Notes: generated by a model from the sequence alone, not told the origin. A DNA stretch of 64,000 nt from Paludibacterium sp. B53371 (GCF_018802765.1 NZ_CP069163.1:1798001-1862000), one strand, 5' to 3'; counted from the first letter of the stretch, positions 23,170 through 32,569 are shown. Translations and numbers: made by a program.

Positions 23170-24204
23170 ATGCAGATCCCCTATATCAAACCAACCCACG
23201 ATCTGGGACTGGCTGAAAGACTCAAAGCAGCCATCGACAACAAGACCAAGCCGATCGGCAGCCTGGGACGTCTGGAAGAACTGGCCAGCCAGCTCGGTCT
23301 GATCCAGCAGCGCGTGGAAATTGAACTGAACCAGCCGGCCATCCTGGTCTTTGCCGGCGACCACGGTGTCGTGGCCGAAGGCGTGTCGGCCTATCCTCAG
23401 GACGTCACTTGGCAGATGGTGGAAAACTTCCTGGCCAATGGCGCCGCCATCAACGTGTTTGCGCGCCAGACCGGCTGCGCCCTGCATGTGGTGGATGCCG
23501 GGGTGAACCATGATTTTGGCGTGCGTGATGGCCTGATCGACCGCAAGGTCGCCCCCGGCACGGCCAACTTTGCCCGGCAAGCAGCCATGACGCCCGAGCA
23601 GTGTGCCCTGGCACTGGAACGCGGCATGTCGCTGGCCCGTGACATCCCGGGCAACGTCATCGGTTTCGGTGAGATGGGGATCGGCAATACCACGGCAGCC
23701 GCGGCACTGATGCACGTACTGACTGGTTCACCGGTGGCCGACTGCGTCGGTGCCGGCACCGGACTGAGCAGCGAGGGCATTCTGCACAAGCAGAAGGTGA
23801 TCGAGGCTGCCGTGGCCAGGCATGGCAAGCTGTGCGACCCGCAAAGCGTGCTGGCCACCTTCGGGGGGTTTGAAATCGCCATGATGGCCGGCGCCATGCT
23901 GCAATCGGCTGCCATGCGCAAACTGCTGCTGATCGATGGTTTTATCACCAGCAGCGCCCTGCTGGTGGCGTCACAGATGGAACCAGCCATTCTTGACTAC
24001 TGCGTGTTCGCCCATGCGTCGCAGGAGAACGGCCACGCGCGCATGCTGGCCAGACTGGGTGCCAAGCCGTTGCTGCACCTCGACCTGCGCCTCGGCGAAG
24101 GCACCGGTGCGGCACTGGCCCTGCCTATCGTACAGGCCGCGGTGAATTTCATGCGCGAGATGGCGACCTTCCAGTCTGCCGCTGTCAGCCAGCAGTGCCA
24201 GTAA
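23170..24204 (+). CDS. cobT: Nicotinate-nucleotide:base phosphoribosyltransferase, copy 2
   Basis: This second 344-aa CobT paralogue has [45 protein letters not shown] and Glu310 in [14 protein letters not shown]. It looks fully active and closer to textbook CobT than copy 1. The ATG at 23170 has an AGGAG SD; the open frame further upstream runs through cobS and is not coding. Two active-looking CobTs could have different base preferences, act as a heterodimer, or reflect a recent duplication. Confidence 0.95.
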   Translation: MQIPYIKPTHDLGLAERLKAAIDNKTKPIGSLGRLEELASQLGLIQQRVEIELNQPAILVFAGDHGVVAEGVSAYPQDVTWQMVENFLANGAAINVFARQTGCALHVVDAGVNHDFGVRDGLIDRKVAPGTANFARQAAMTPEQCALALERGMSLARDIPGNVIGFGEMGIGNTTAAAALMHVLTGSPVADCVGAGTGLSSEGILHKQKVIEAAVARHGKLCDPQSVLATFGGFEIAMMAGAMLQSAAMRKLLLIDGFITSSALLVASQMEPAILDYCVFAHASQENGHARMLARLGAKPLLHLDLRLGEGTGAALALPIVQAAVNFMREMATFQSAAVSQQCQ

Positions 24205-24208
24205 GCGT

Positions 24209-24775
24209 ATGGCACTGTGGTTGATTCGACATCCTCGCCCCGAGCAGGCGGACGGCCGCTGTTATGGCCGCAGTGACCTCGGGGTCAGCGATCAGGCCCT
24301 GACAGAGGCAGGGCAGGCTCTGCGGGCAGCGCTGCCCGCAGGCGTGCCCCTGTATAGCAGTCCGCTGCAGCGTTGTGCCCGGCTGGCCGAAGTCCTGGCC
24401 CCCGGGCAGGTGCTGTACGATGATCGCCTGATGGAAATGGATTTTGGCTGCTGGGAAAACCGCCTCTGGCAGGATATCAATCCGGCTGAGGTCGACGCCT
24501 GGACACAGGATCTGCGGCATTACCGGCCTGGCGGGGGCGAAAGCCTCTGGCAGATGACCGGCCGGCTGCAGTCCTTTTGCCAGACCCTGGCGGACGCCGG
24601 TATCCGGGATGCCGTCCTGGTGTGTCATGCCGGCGTGATCCGGCTGTTGCTGGCACTCAGCCAGGGGCTGCCACCCGAAACGGCGGCTCAGGGCATGCAC
24701 CAGATCGGCTACGGCACCATGCTCACCCTGTCATCCGACTGGCTGGGCCGGGAGAAACCATGTCTTGCACCTTGA
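24209..24775 (+). CDS. cobC: Alpha-ribazole phosphatase (histidine phosphatase family)
   Basis: This 188-aa histidine-phosphatase protein removes the phosphate from alpha-ribazole-5'-phosphate or adenosylcobalamin-5'-phosphate. It shows the catalytic-His motif LIRHPRP (RHP rather than RHG), then G-R-x-D-L-G-V-S, YSSPLQRC, MDFGCWENRLW and the second His in LVCHAGVIR. The RHP variant is common in CobC proteins. It starts 4 nt after cobT2 and overlaps cobU by 16 nt. Confidence 0.88.
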   Translation: MALWLIRHPRPEQADGRCYGRSDLGVSDQALTEAGQALRAALPAGVPLYSSPLQRCARLAEVLAPGQVLYDDRLMEMDFGCWENRLWQDINPAEVDAWTQDLRHYRPGGGESLWQMTGRLQSFCQTLADAGIRDAVLVCHAGVIRLLLALSQGLPPETAAQGMHQIGYGTMLTLSSDWLGREKPCLAP

Positions 24776-25311
24776 TCATGGGCGGGGCGCGCTCCGGTAA
24801 AAGTGCCCATGCCGAGTCGCTGGCACAGGCCAGTGGCAAGGAGGTGATCTATATCGCCACATCCCAGAGCGGGGATGTCGAGATGGCGGATCGCATTGCC
24901 CGGCATCGGGCACAACGACCGGCGCACTGGCTGACCGTGGAAGAGCCACTGGCCCTGGCCGACACCCTGCAGCGCCACAGTCGGCCGGACAATCTGCTGC
25001 TGGTCGATTGCCTGACGCTGTGGCTGAGCAATCTGCTGTTCGACCGTGACCAGCCATACCCGGAGGTCGGTCCGATTGCCTTGCCGGCACGCTTTGGCGA
25101 ACAACGCCAGGCCCTGCTGCAGGTCCTGCCGACACTGCCGGGCGAGGTCTTGCTGGTCAGCAATGAAGTCGGCATGGGGATCGTTCCCTGGGGCGCAGTA
25201 TCACGCACCTTTGCCGATGAGGCCGGTCGGCTGAATCAGGCGGTGGCACGGCAGTGCCAGCAGGTGGTGATGCTGCTGGCCGGTCTGCCGCTGGTGCTGA
25301 AAGGGCCCTGA
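24760..25311 (+). CDS. cobU: Adenosylcobinamide kinase / guanylyltransferase
   Basis: This 183-aa bifunctional enzyme phosphorylates adenosylcobinamide and transfers GMP to give the GDP-activated substrate of CobS. The P-loop is GGARSGKS (residues 8-15). RIARHRAQRPAHW carries the family His used for guanylylation. The LLVDCLTLWLSNLL and LVSNEVGMGIVP blocks follow. The ATG at 24760 has a GGAG SD inside the end of cobC. It is the last gene of the operon; no clear intrinsic terminator follows before the convergent gene at 25315. Confidence 0.95.
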   Translation: MSCTLIMGGARSGKSAHAESLAQASGKEVIYIATSQSGDVEMADRIARHRAQRPAHWLTVEEPLALADTLQRHSRPDNLLLVDCLTLWLSNLLFDRDQPYPEVGPIALPARFGEQRQALLQVLPTLPGEVLLVSNEVGMGIVPWGAVSRTFADEAGRLNQAVARQCQQVVMLLAGLPLVLKGP

Positions 25312-25314
25312 GCC

Positions 25315-25746
25315 TTACTCCAGCCAGAGCGGATGGGTCTGCCCGTCCGCGCCCACCGTTCCTTCCGGCTGGCTGACCAGCGGCGCCACCTCGCTGACCT
25401 GCAGCAGGATCACGCTGTCGATCGGCCACTGGCCTGCGGTTCTGGCCAGCAAGGGGCGTCTGACATCGGCAAAACGTGCATCCTCCGGACCGACCAGTTG
25501 CGCACGCCCCTGAAGACGCAAGCCGCTCAGGCCGCTCTGATCGAGCAGACTGACACTGGCTTGCTGATTGTGCCGGACGTTGTTGACCGTTTGTGCCGAG
25601 GCAATATTGGCAATCACCAGGTCGGCCTCCCCGTACGGGGCAAACACGGCCTTGGGGCTCACCATCGGCCGACCCTGCACATCGACCGAGGCCAGCCAGC
25701 ACAGGCGGGTTTGCTCGACCAGGGTACGAAATGCTTGTCGCTGCAT
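25315..25746 (-). CDS. Pyridoxamine 5'-phosphate oxidase-family FMN-binding protein
   Basis: This 143-aa single split-barrel protein has the PPOX opening CWLASVDVQGRPMVSPKAVFAP and the VNNVRHNQQASVSLLDQ middle. These small proteins bind FMN or F420 and many have no known substrate. The ATG at 25746 has AAGGAG six bases upstream. Extending to a TTG at 25764 would put that SD inside the gene. It converges on cobU with a 3-bp gap; any role in corrinoid metabolism is speculative. Confidence 0.8.
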   Translation of the reverse strand: MQRQAFRTLVEQTRLCWLASVDVQGRPMVSPKAVFAPYGEADLVIANIASAQTVNNVRHNQQASVSLLDQSGLSGLRLQGRAQLVGPEDARFADVRRPLLARTAGQWPIDSVILLQVSEVAPLVSQPEGTVGADGQTHPLWLE

Positions 25747-25920
25747 CGACATCTCCTTACGCAATTATCATCAAAGATGAAAAAAAGGTAACAACATACC
25801 CATAGGCAGTCGCAAACTGGACTAAGTTCCGGCAGGCAGTTCAGGCATCTCCATTCATCATCAAGGCTTAAGCCCCATCGGTTTGAACCAGAGGGAACCT
25901 GTGATTGAGGAGGCTTGCCG

Positions 25921-27195
25921 ATGCGACGGCCCACCATGCCCATCCTGACCCGACTGCTGTGCGGGCTGTCCCTCCTGCTGCTGTCCGCCCGGCTGCCGGC
26001 CGGCGAGACCCATACCTTTCTGCGCTGCTACTACAAACAGGTCGCCGGCAATCAGAACCCGGAGACCGGCTATGTCTGGGCACAGGACCCCGCGGGTAAC
26101 GATTACCGGGTCTACGGTCACTGGGTACGCCAGGGCAAGCCCAGCTGGGTCAGCATGTTTTACAGCAACAGCACACCGGGGGCACTGGAGGCGGCGTGCC
26201 AGGCAACGCTGTCGCGCCAGCACAAGCCGGGACCGCTGGTCATGCTGGCCGCAGCGGACAAGCGGGCCTCTTACAACTACACCATCTGGACCCGGGAAGC
26301 CGCGCTGCCGCTCGCGGCGGGTCAGCGCTTTAACCGTCTGATCAGTTTCGGCGACAGCCTTTCTGACACTCAGAACCTGTTCAGTGGTTCGCAGTGGATC
26401 ATGCCGGACAGGCACAGCTGGTTCATCGGCCGCTTCAGCAATGGGCCGGTGTGGGTGGAACACCTGGCCCGCATGCTGGGACTACCGCTGTATAACTGGG
26501 CAGTCGGCGGGGCCGCCGGAGAGCGTCATCTGGTGGTTCCCGGCCTGGTGCAACAGGTAGATTCGTGGCGCGGCTACATGCAGGCCGATCCCGATTATCG
26601 CGCGGAGCAATCCTTGTTCAGCGTGCTGATCGGGGCGAATGACCTGTTCAACTATGGCCGCACCCCCTCGGAGAGCATCGCCGCCATTCGACAGGCACTG
26701 CAGACGCTGGCGGATGCCGGTGCCCGGCATCTCCTGCTGCTGAATCTGCCGGACCTGAGTCGCACACCGGCGGCCGCGCATCGTGACCGCCTGCTGCTGC
26801 GCCAACAGGTACGCGACTTCAATCACCAGCTGGCCGGTCTGGTACAGACGCTGCGTCAGGGGCATCTGGCACTCGACATCACCCTGTTCGATACCGAAGC
26901 CATGTTCAATGACTTGCTGGACCGCCCCTGGTATTACGAGATGGACAATACGGCACAATCCTGCCTCGACCTGCCGGCGCATCCGCTGCTGCCCTACAAC
27001 ATTCGCCAAACCCTGCGCGCTGACTGTATCGAGGCCGATCGCTATGTGTTTTGGGATACGCTGCACCCCACGACGCGCACACACAAACTGCTGGCACACC
27101 ATGTCCTGCAATTTGCCCGGCAACAAGGCATGTGGCTGGGCGGCGACAGGGCGGCGGCACCACAGGCCAATCAAATATTGCTGGACGAGCGCTAA
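25921..27195 (+). CDS. Secreted GDSL phospholipase, thermolabile-hemolysin type (copy 1)
   Basis: This 424-aa protein has a signal peptide (basic start, then a Leu-rich core to about residue 27). An N-terminal domain with CYYKQ, WAQDP and SMFY motifs is characteristic of the Vibrio thermolabile hemolysin / GCAT-type lipases. The SGNH catalytic set is visible: Ser146 in FGDSLSDTQN, Gly in GGAAGE, Asn240 in GANDL, and Asp379/His382 in DTLHPTT. It probably acts as a phospholipase or lysophospholipase outside the cell. The ATG at 25921 has GAGGAGG upstream; a TTG six bases earlier was rejected. It is 43 nt before cdh. Confidence 0.87.
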   Translation: MRRPTMPILTRLLCGLSLLLLSARLPAGETHTFLRCYYKQVAGNQNPETGYVWAQDPAGNDYRVYGHWVRQGKPSWVSMFYSNSTPGALEAACQATLSRQHKPGPLVMLAAADKRASYNYTIWTREAALPLAAGQRFNRLISFGDSLSDTQNLFSGSQWIMPDRHSWFIGRFSNGPVWVEHLARMLGLPLYNWAVGGAAGERHLVVPGLVQQVDSWRGYMQADPDYRAEQSLFSVLIGANDLFNYGRTPSESIAAIRQALQTLADAGARHLLLLNLPDLSRTPAAAHRDRLLLRQQVRDFNHQLAGLVQTLRQGHLALDITLFDTEAMFNDLLDRPWYYEMDNTAQSCLDLPAHPLLPYNIRQTLRADCIEADRYVFWDTLHPTTRTHKLLAHHVLQFARQQGMWLGGDRAAAPQANQILLDER

Positions 27196-27238
27196 GGCAG
27201 ATTGAATAATCAGCCCCATCGCATCGCCGGAGCCAGAC

Positions 27239-28012
27239 ATGACCTTGTTGCGCCTGCGCCCTCTGCTGATTTGCCTTCTCTGCTGCCTGCCACTGGCCGC
27301 CTGCGCCGATCCCGATGCCTTGTGGCGCATCGTTCACGAGCAATGTGTGCCGAGTCAGCAGCAGGGTCAGCAACCCCCGGCCCCCTGCGACAACGTCGAC
27401 CTGAGCCGGGGCGAAGCACAGGGCACCGCCTTGCTGAAGGACCGGCATGGCTGGCTGCAATACCTGCTGTTGCCCACGGCCAGAGTCAGCGGCATCGAGT
27501 CCCCCTGGCTACTGAACGACAGCGCCCCCAATTACTTTGCCGCAGCCTGGCAGGCGCGCAGCGCCATGGCTCGCCGTCGCGGCCAGGCCATCGACCGCAC
27601 GGACGTCGCCCTCACCGTCAATTCCCGGCCGGGACGCAGCCAGAATCAGCTGCACATCCATATTTCCTGCGTCAGCCTGGCCCTCAAGCATCGTCTGGCG
27701 GAGTTGGCACCCTCGCTGGGTACGGCATGGCAACCCCTGCCGGGCGGACTGAATGGTCATGCCTATCAGGTCCGCCTACTGCATGACGCCACACTGAGCA
27801 CACTCAATCCCTTCAAGGTGCTGGCTGCGTCGCTGCCCGGTGCGCAGCAAAGCATGGCCGAGCAGACGCTGGCGGCTGTCGGCGCCCGCTTTGCCGATGG
27901 CTCGGAAGGGTTTTATCTGCTGACCGACAAAGCAGACCTGCTGCATGGCGACTTTGCTTCGTCGGAGGGCGATGTCCAGGATCACGATTGCCAGGTGTTA
28001 CGTCAGCCATGA
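27239..28012 (+). CDS. cdh: CDP-diacylglycerol pyrophosphatase, predicted lipoprotein
   Basis: This 257-aa Cdh-family protein hydrolyses CDP-diacylglycerol to phosphatidate and CMP. The catalytic HIT-like motif is QNQLHIHISC near residue 140, and LWRIVHEQCVP near the start matches the family opening. The signal peptide ends in LPLAAC, a good lipobox with Cys22 and Ala at +2, predicting outer-membrane retention. E. coli Cdh is membrane-anchored in the inner membrane instead. It lies between two secreted GDSL lipases and overlaps the GNAT gene by 4 nt. Confidence 0.85.
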   Translation: MTLLRLRPLLICLLCCLPLAACADPDALWRIVHEQCVPSQQQGQQPPAPCDNVDLSRGEAQGTALLKDRHGWLQYLLLPTARVSGIESPWLLNDSAPNYFAAAWQARSAMARRRGQAIDRTDVALTVNSRPGRSQNQLHIHISCVSLALKHRLAELAPSLGTAWQPLPGGLNGHAYQVRLLHDATLSTLNPFKVLAASLPGAQQSMAEQTLAAVGARFADGSEGFYLLTDKADLLHGDFASSEGDVQDHDCQVLRQP

Positions 28013-28458
28013 ACCAGAATCTGATGTCTTTCCGGCTGGCGACGCCAGCCCAGCGCCAGGAAGCCCAGGCGTTTTATGATCTCTGCGGCTATGCCGGCAC
28101 CGAGATTGCCCCCCATGACCGGGTTCTGCTGGCCAGGCGCGGTGATCAGCTGGTAGGGATTGTACGGCTGTGCCCGGAGGCAGGTTTTTGCTGTCTGCGC
28201 GGCATGCAGGTCCTGCCGGACTACCGACGCCTCGGTATTGGCTCGCAACTATTGGGGCATCTGCTGCCGCTGATCGGCGACGAACCCTGTCTGTCGCTGC
28301 CGTTCCGGCATCTGGAACGTTTTTATGGCCAGATTGGCCTGCAGCGGCTGGCGCTGGCCGATTTGCCGGGGGTGCTGCAGCAACGCATGCAGGCGTACCA
28401 GACGCTGGGTATTGACGTGATTGCCATGGGGCGAGGCTGGCCCCCCGTCGGGGCCTGA
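28009..28458 (+). CDS. GNAT-family N-acetyltransferase
   Basis: This 149-aa protein has the GNAT acetyl-CoA site in the form RGMQVLPDYRRLGIGSQLL (motif A, R-x-x-G-I-G), preceded by the LVGIVRLCPE beta-strand region. The substrate cannot be told from sequence. It is translationally coupled to cdh through an ATGA overlap. An in-frame upstream start at 27988 lies within cdh and has no SD. Confidence 0.85.
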   Translation: MNQNLMSFRLATPAQRQEAQAFYDLCGYAGTEIAPHDRVLLARRGDQLVGIVRLCPEAGFCCLRGMQVLPDYRRLGIGSQLLGHLLPLIGDEPCLSLPFRHLERFYGQIGLQRLALADLPGVLQQRMQAYQTLGIDVIAMGRGWPPVGA

Positions 28459-28542
28459 TCACCCGACCAGTCGCCAGTTTTGGCGTTCGACGCCACGATG
28501 CGGTCGTTATCACTCTGACGGCATAGCCGCGACGACCACATT

Positions 28543-29853
28543 ATGAGCAAATCATTCCGCTGCCGTCTCCTGGCGCTCTGTTGGTGCGCTTTCACGACGG
28601 CCGCCCTGGCCAGCCCCCAGCCTGACGATCGTCTGGACGGCGTTCTGTCCGTTCAGCACCCACTCTCGGCAAGCGAATTGCACCGGCAACCCCGGATCAC
28701 CCCCTTGCCGTTCGACAAACCCACGTTTACCTATTTGCGCTGCCATTATCGCCAGAGCAATGACCCCAACCACCCGGAAAGTGCCTATCTGTGGGCGCGC
28801 GACCCGGCTTCGGGAGACTACTTCCGCCTGCAGGGCGTCTGGCGTGCCGGCGGCATTCTGCCCTGGCGCAGCATGTTTTACAGCGATGCCACGCAAGCCA
28901 GTCTGCGCGAAGTCTGCCGGCAGACCCTGCGTGACCAGGCAGGGGGCCGCGAACCGGTCATGGTCTCGGCGGCCAATAATGCCCTCTCCTACAACCACAC
29001 CATCTGGTCGCTGGCCAGCATCGACCCATCGGCCGGCCTGGAAAGGCTGATAGCCTTTGGTGACAGCCTGTCGGACACGCAGAACATGTATGCCATGTCT
29101 CAGTGGCGGCTGCCGCAAAACCAAACCTGGTTTCTCGGGCGGTTCAGCAATGACCGGGTCTGGGTGGAACGGCTGGCGGAGCGCTTGTCTTTACCGCATT
29201 ACAACTGGGCTATCGGCGGTGCCGCGGGAGATCGCAAGGTCGTGTTGCCCGGCTTGCGCCAGCAGGTGGCCTCCTGGCAGGAGTACGCCCGGGCTGATCC
29301 GGCCTACCGGCCGGAACGCAGCCTGTTTACCTTGTGGATTGGCGGCAACGATCTGATCAACTACGGACGGACACCCGAGCAGGTGATTGGGGATCTGGAC
29401 AGCGCCCTGAGCCAGCTGATTGCCCAGGGCGCACGTCATTTGCTGGTCCTGAATCTGCCGGATCTGGCGCAGACTCCGCTGGCCCGGGCGGGCAACCAGA
29501 GTCAGCAACTGGGACGCCAGGTCGACACCTTCAACCGCTTGTTGGCGGCCTTGCTGGAAACACTGCGCCAGCGTCACGGCAGTTCACTGCAGTTACATCT
29601 GTTTGATGCGCATGCGCTGTTCGACGATGTGATTGCCCGGCCACAGCAGTACCAGGTCGAGAATGTCCGTGACAACTGCCTGGCGATTCAGCCCGACAGC
29701 AAGCTGCCCTATTTCGGGCATTACACCCCGAGTCCGGCATGCCGCAACGCCGACCGCTACCTGTTCTGGGACCCGCTGCACCCGACGGCACATACCCATC
29801 AGGTGCTGGCAGATCGCGTCGCCGCCCTGCTGCAGGCAGCTACCAGGTCATGA
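28543..29853 (+). CDS. Secreted GDSL phospholipase, thermolabile-hemolysin type (copy 2)
   Basis: This 436-aa paralogue of the lipase at 25921 has a signal peptide (to about Ala23), an additional 30-residue linker, the same CHYRQ/WARDP/SMFY N-terminal domain and an intact SGNH set: Ser175 in FGDSLSDTQN, Asn269 in GGNDL, Asp410/His413 in DPLHPTA. The ATG lacks an obvious SD. Its 3' end overlaps the convergent malic enzyme gene by 14 bp. With cdh it forms a phospholipid-attack cassette. Confidence 0.87.
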   Translation: MSKSFRCRLLALCWCAFTTAALASPQPDDRLDGVLSVQHPLSASELHRQPRITPLPFDKPTFTYLRCHYRQSNDPNHPESAYLWARDPASGDYFRLQGVWRAGGILPWRSMFYSDATQASLREVCRQTLRDQAGGREPVMVSAANNALSYNHTIWSLASIDPSAGLERLIAFGDSLSDTQNMYAMSQWRLPQNQTWFLGRFSNDRVWVERLAERLSLPHYNWAIGGAAGDRKVVLPGLRQQVASWQEYARADPAYRPERSLFTLWIGGNDLINYGRTPEQVIGDLDSALSQLIAQGARHLLVLNLPDLAQTPLARAGNQSQQLGRQVDTFNRLLAALLETLRQRHGSSLQLHLFDAHALFDDVIARPQQYQVENVRDNCLAIQPDSKLPYFGHYTPSPACRNADRYLFWDPLHPTAHTHQVLADRVAALLQAATRS

Positions 29854-31597
29854 CGTCATCACGATGCGTGACATGACGCAGGATCGGGTAGCGCGGCTCC
29901 CAGATATGGGCACGAATCGTCGGCTCGATGCGATCCAGTGTCATGTCACCGTCCAGCAGGCCCTCATGGAAGGCGCGCAGGCCGACGGCCAGTGCCACAC
30001 AGTAAGAAACACGGCGCAGGTCGCTGACCGGCGGCAGCAGGTTGGCACGCGGGTTGGCGCGTGCCGGCGAGATGGCAGCCAGCGCCTTGGCGGCGGCCAT
30101 GAACAGACTGTCGGGGATGGTCTGGATTTTCAGCGCCACGGCCGCCAGGCCGACGCCGGGGAAGATGTAGGAATTATTGGTCTGGTCGATCTTGAAGGCA
30201 CGGCCATCCCGCTCCACCGGCTCGAACGGACTGCCGGTGCCAATAATGGCGTGACCGGCTGTCCAGGCCAGCAGATCAGCTGGCCGGGCTTCGCTGTTGG
30301 CAGTCGGGTTGGACAAAGGAAAGATCACCGGCTGCGCGACATGACGTGCCATCTCGCGGACGACGGCTTCGCTGAAACCACCGCGCTGCCCGGAAACGCC
30401 GATCAGAACCGTCGGGTGGGCATGCCGCATGACATCGAGCAGGCTGTACTGGCCATGCTCTGCCGGCCCCCAGTCAGCGACGGCAGCCGCAGGCTGGACG
30501 AAACGCTGCTGGAAGGATTCCAGACCACTGGATGAGGGCAAGCCCTCGACCAGCAGGCCATGGCGGTCGACCAGCCAGAAGCGGCGATCGGCCTCTTCCG
30601 GGGTCAGGCCGGCCTCGACCAGGGCACGGTGAATCAGCGCAGCAATGCCGCAGCCGGCGGAACCGGCCCCCAGTACGGCAATGCGCTGTTCGGTCAGCGG
30701 CACGCCAGTGACATTGATGGCGGCCAGCAGTGTGCCGGTGGCGACGGCTGCGGTGCCCTGAATATCATCGTTGAAGGTACACAGTTGCTCGCGATAGCGC
30801 CCGAGCAGACGGTTGGCATTGTGTTTGGCGAAGTCTTCCCACTGCAGCAGCACATGGGGCCAGCGCTCGCGCACGGCACTGACGAACTCCTCGATGAAGG
30901 CATCGTATTCGGCGCCGCGTACGCGCTGGTGGCGCCAGCCGACATAGAGCGGATCCGCCAGACAATCCGCATTGTCGGTACCGACATCCAGCATGATCGG
31001 CAAGGTCGTGCGCGGATTCAGTCCGCTGCAGGCGACGTACAGTGCCAGCTTGCCAATCGGGATGCCCATGCCGCCCGCCCCCTGATCGCCCAGACCAAGG
31101 ATGCGCTCGCCGTCGGTCACCACAATGGCCTCGACGGCATCGAAATGCGGATGGGACAGGATCTGGCGAATCAGATGCTTGTGCGGATAGCTGAGAAACA
31201 GGCCACGCGGACGGCGATACAGATGACTGAAGCGCTGGCAGCCGGCGCCGACGGTCGGGGTATAGATCAGCGGCAGCATCTCTTCGATGTTTTGCGTCAG
31301 CAAGGCGTAAAACAGCGTTTCGTTGCTGTCCTGCAAATCGCGCAGCATCACATAGCGGTCCAGGTCGCTGTCCAGCGCACGCAAGGCCTGCAGGCGACGG
31401 GCCACCTGCTCTTCCAGCGTCTGGATCGAGGGCGGCAGAAAACCATGCAGATGCAGCTCGTCACGTTCGGCCTCGGTAAAGGCCGTGCCCTTGTTCAGCA
31501 GCGGGTTGGACAGGACGTCGAATTCCCGCAGATCGGTTTCAATACTGAGTGGTTCGGCGTAGCGGATGCGATCGTCGGACTGGTGGGTAGCGCGCAT
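29840..31597 (-). CDS. maeA: NAD-dependent malic enzyme
   Basis: This 585-aa large-form malic enzyme decarboxylates malate to pyruvate. It has YTPTVGAGCQRFSHLYRRPRG shown here as the family YTPTVG entry, the VVTDGERILGLGDQGAGGMGIPIGKLALY region (quoted only as motif), FNDDIQGTAAV with metal-binding acidic residues, and the Rossmann motif GAGSAGCGIA. Length and motif set fit the SfcA/MaeA class rather than the 750-aa MaeB fusion. The upstream AAAGAG before the ATG at 31597 is a plausible SD. Confidence 0.95.
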   Translation of the reverse strand: MRATHQSDDRIRYAEPLSIETDLREFDVLSNPLLNKGTAFTEAERDELHLHGFLPPSIQTLEEQVARRLQALRALDSDLDRYVMLRDLQDSNETLFYALLTQNIEEMLPLIYTPTVGAGCQRFSHLYRRPRGLFLSYPHKHLIRQILSHPHFDAVEAIVVTDGERILGLGDQGAGGMGIPIGKLALYVACSGLNPRTTLPIMLDVGTDNADCLADPLYVGWRHQRVRGAEYDAFIEEFVSAVRERWPHVLLQWEDFAKHNANRLLGRYREQLCTFNDDIQGTAAVATGTLLAAINVTGVPLTEQRIAVLGAGSAGCGIAALIHRALVEAGLTPEEADRRFWLVDRHGLLVEGLPSSSGLESFQQRFVQPAAAVADWGPAEHGQYSLLDVMRHAHPTVLIGVSGQRGGFSEAVVREMARHVAQPVIFPLSNPTANSEARPADLLAWTAGHAIIGTGSPFEPVERDGRAFKIDQTNNSYIFPGVGLAAVALKIQTIPDSLFMAAAKALAAISPARANPRANLLPPVSDLRRVSYCVALAVGLRAFHEGLLDGDMTLDRIEPTIRAHIWEPRYPILRHVTHRDDVMTW

Positions 31598-31650
31598 GCT
31601 GACTCTTTCTCGGGAGGATAGCCGCTATTTTCCGGCAAACAGCGGCCCCG

Positions 31651-31673
31651 CCCCATGCGAATTTTGCATGGGG
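31651..31673. repeat. 8-bp inverted repeat between maeA and the TauE-like gene
   Basis: CCCCATGC (31651-31658) and GCATGGGG (31666-31673) flank a 7-nt AT-rich loop, about 50 bp upstream of maeA and 28 bp after the TauE gene stop on the same strand. There is no T-run, so it may be a protein-binding site for maeA control or a weak terminator for the upstream gene. Confidence 0.3.
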
Positions 31674-31700
31674 TCACACAAGAAAATCATTGCGGAACAA

Positions 31701-32462
31701 TCAGCGCAGGAACAACCACAGGGTCAGCAAGCCCCCCACCAGCACGACAAAGCCGCGCAGCCACTTTTCCGGTAAACGGTGCATCAGCCAGGAGCCCAGC
31801 ACGCCACCGCCGATCCCGCCAAGGCCAAGCGCCAGCGCGGCTTGCCAGTTGATCAGGGGGGAAAAGGCGAAAATGACCACGGCGGAAGCATTCATGGTCA
31901 TGGCCAGGGCGTTCTTGGTGGCAGTGGCGGTCCTGACCGCCTGTCCGGCCACCGTGAGGGCCGCCAGCATCAGAATACCGATGCCGCCGCCGAAGTAGCC
32001 GCCATACAGCGCAATCCCGCCCTGGATGGCCAGCAAGGCCCCATAGGGAATCTGGGCCACGCCGACCGGGCCCGGCTTGCGCAGAAAGCTGCCCCAGAAA
32101 AACACGCCGGTGGCAAACAACACCAGCCAGGGCACCAGACGTGTAAACACACTGACCGGCGTAGACAGCAACAGGCAGGCGCCAAACACCCCGCCGGCCA
32201 GGCTGAGCCAGAACAGGGTACGAAAGCGCAGCGGCCCCACCCCCTCAACCAGCTTGCGTCCGGCAACGGCAGAGGTGATCTGGCTGGGAAACAGGGCGAT
32301 GGTGGAGGTCATATTGGCGGCCAGGGGATTGAGGCCGGCCAGCAACAGGGCCGGGAAGGTGATGAATGACCCGCCCCCTGCCAGAACGTTCTGGGTTCCG
32401 GCATACAAACCCGCCAGGGCAATCAGCAAAAGGGTTGACCAGCTCAGGGGAACGGCAGTCAT
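31701..32462 (-). CDS. TauE/SafE-family membrane transporter
   Basis: This 253-aa protein with about eight hydrophobic segments has the duplicated TauE/SafE signatures: GLYAGTQNVLAGGGSFITFPALL near the N-terminus and GGYFGGGIGILMLAAL near residue 145. The family exports sulfite, sulfoacetate or other small organosulfur or carboxylate anions. The ATG at 32462 is used; a TTG at 32483 is possible but less likely. It is divergent from a LysR regulator across 107 bp, so that regulator probably controls it. Confidence 0.85.
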   Translation of the reverse strand: MTAVPLSWSTLLLIALAGLYAGTQNVLAGGGSFITFPALLLAGLNPLAANMTSTIALFPSQITSAVAGRKLVEGVGPLRFRTLFWLSLAGGVFGACLLLSTPVSVFTRLVPWLVLFATGVFFWGSFLRKPGPVGVAQIPYGALLAIQGGIALYGGYFGGGIGILMLAALTVAGQAVRTATATKNALAMTMNASAVVIFAFSPLINWQAALALGLGGIGGGVLGSWLMHRLPEKWLRGFVVLVGGLLTLWLFLR

Positions 32463-32569
32463 GTTGGCTTTCGGTTTTAACAAGAGTAAATAATTTACGA
32501 CAATTGATATATCATATAAAGCCGTGCCTGACCGACCGGCCTCCGAACGCTGACTACCCCGACACCATC

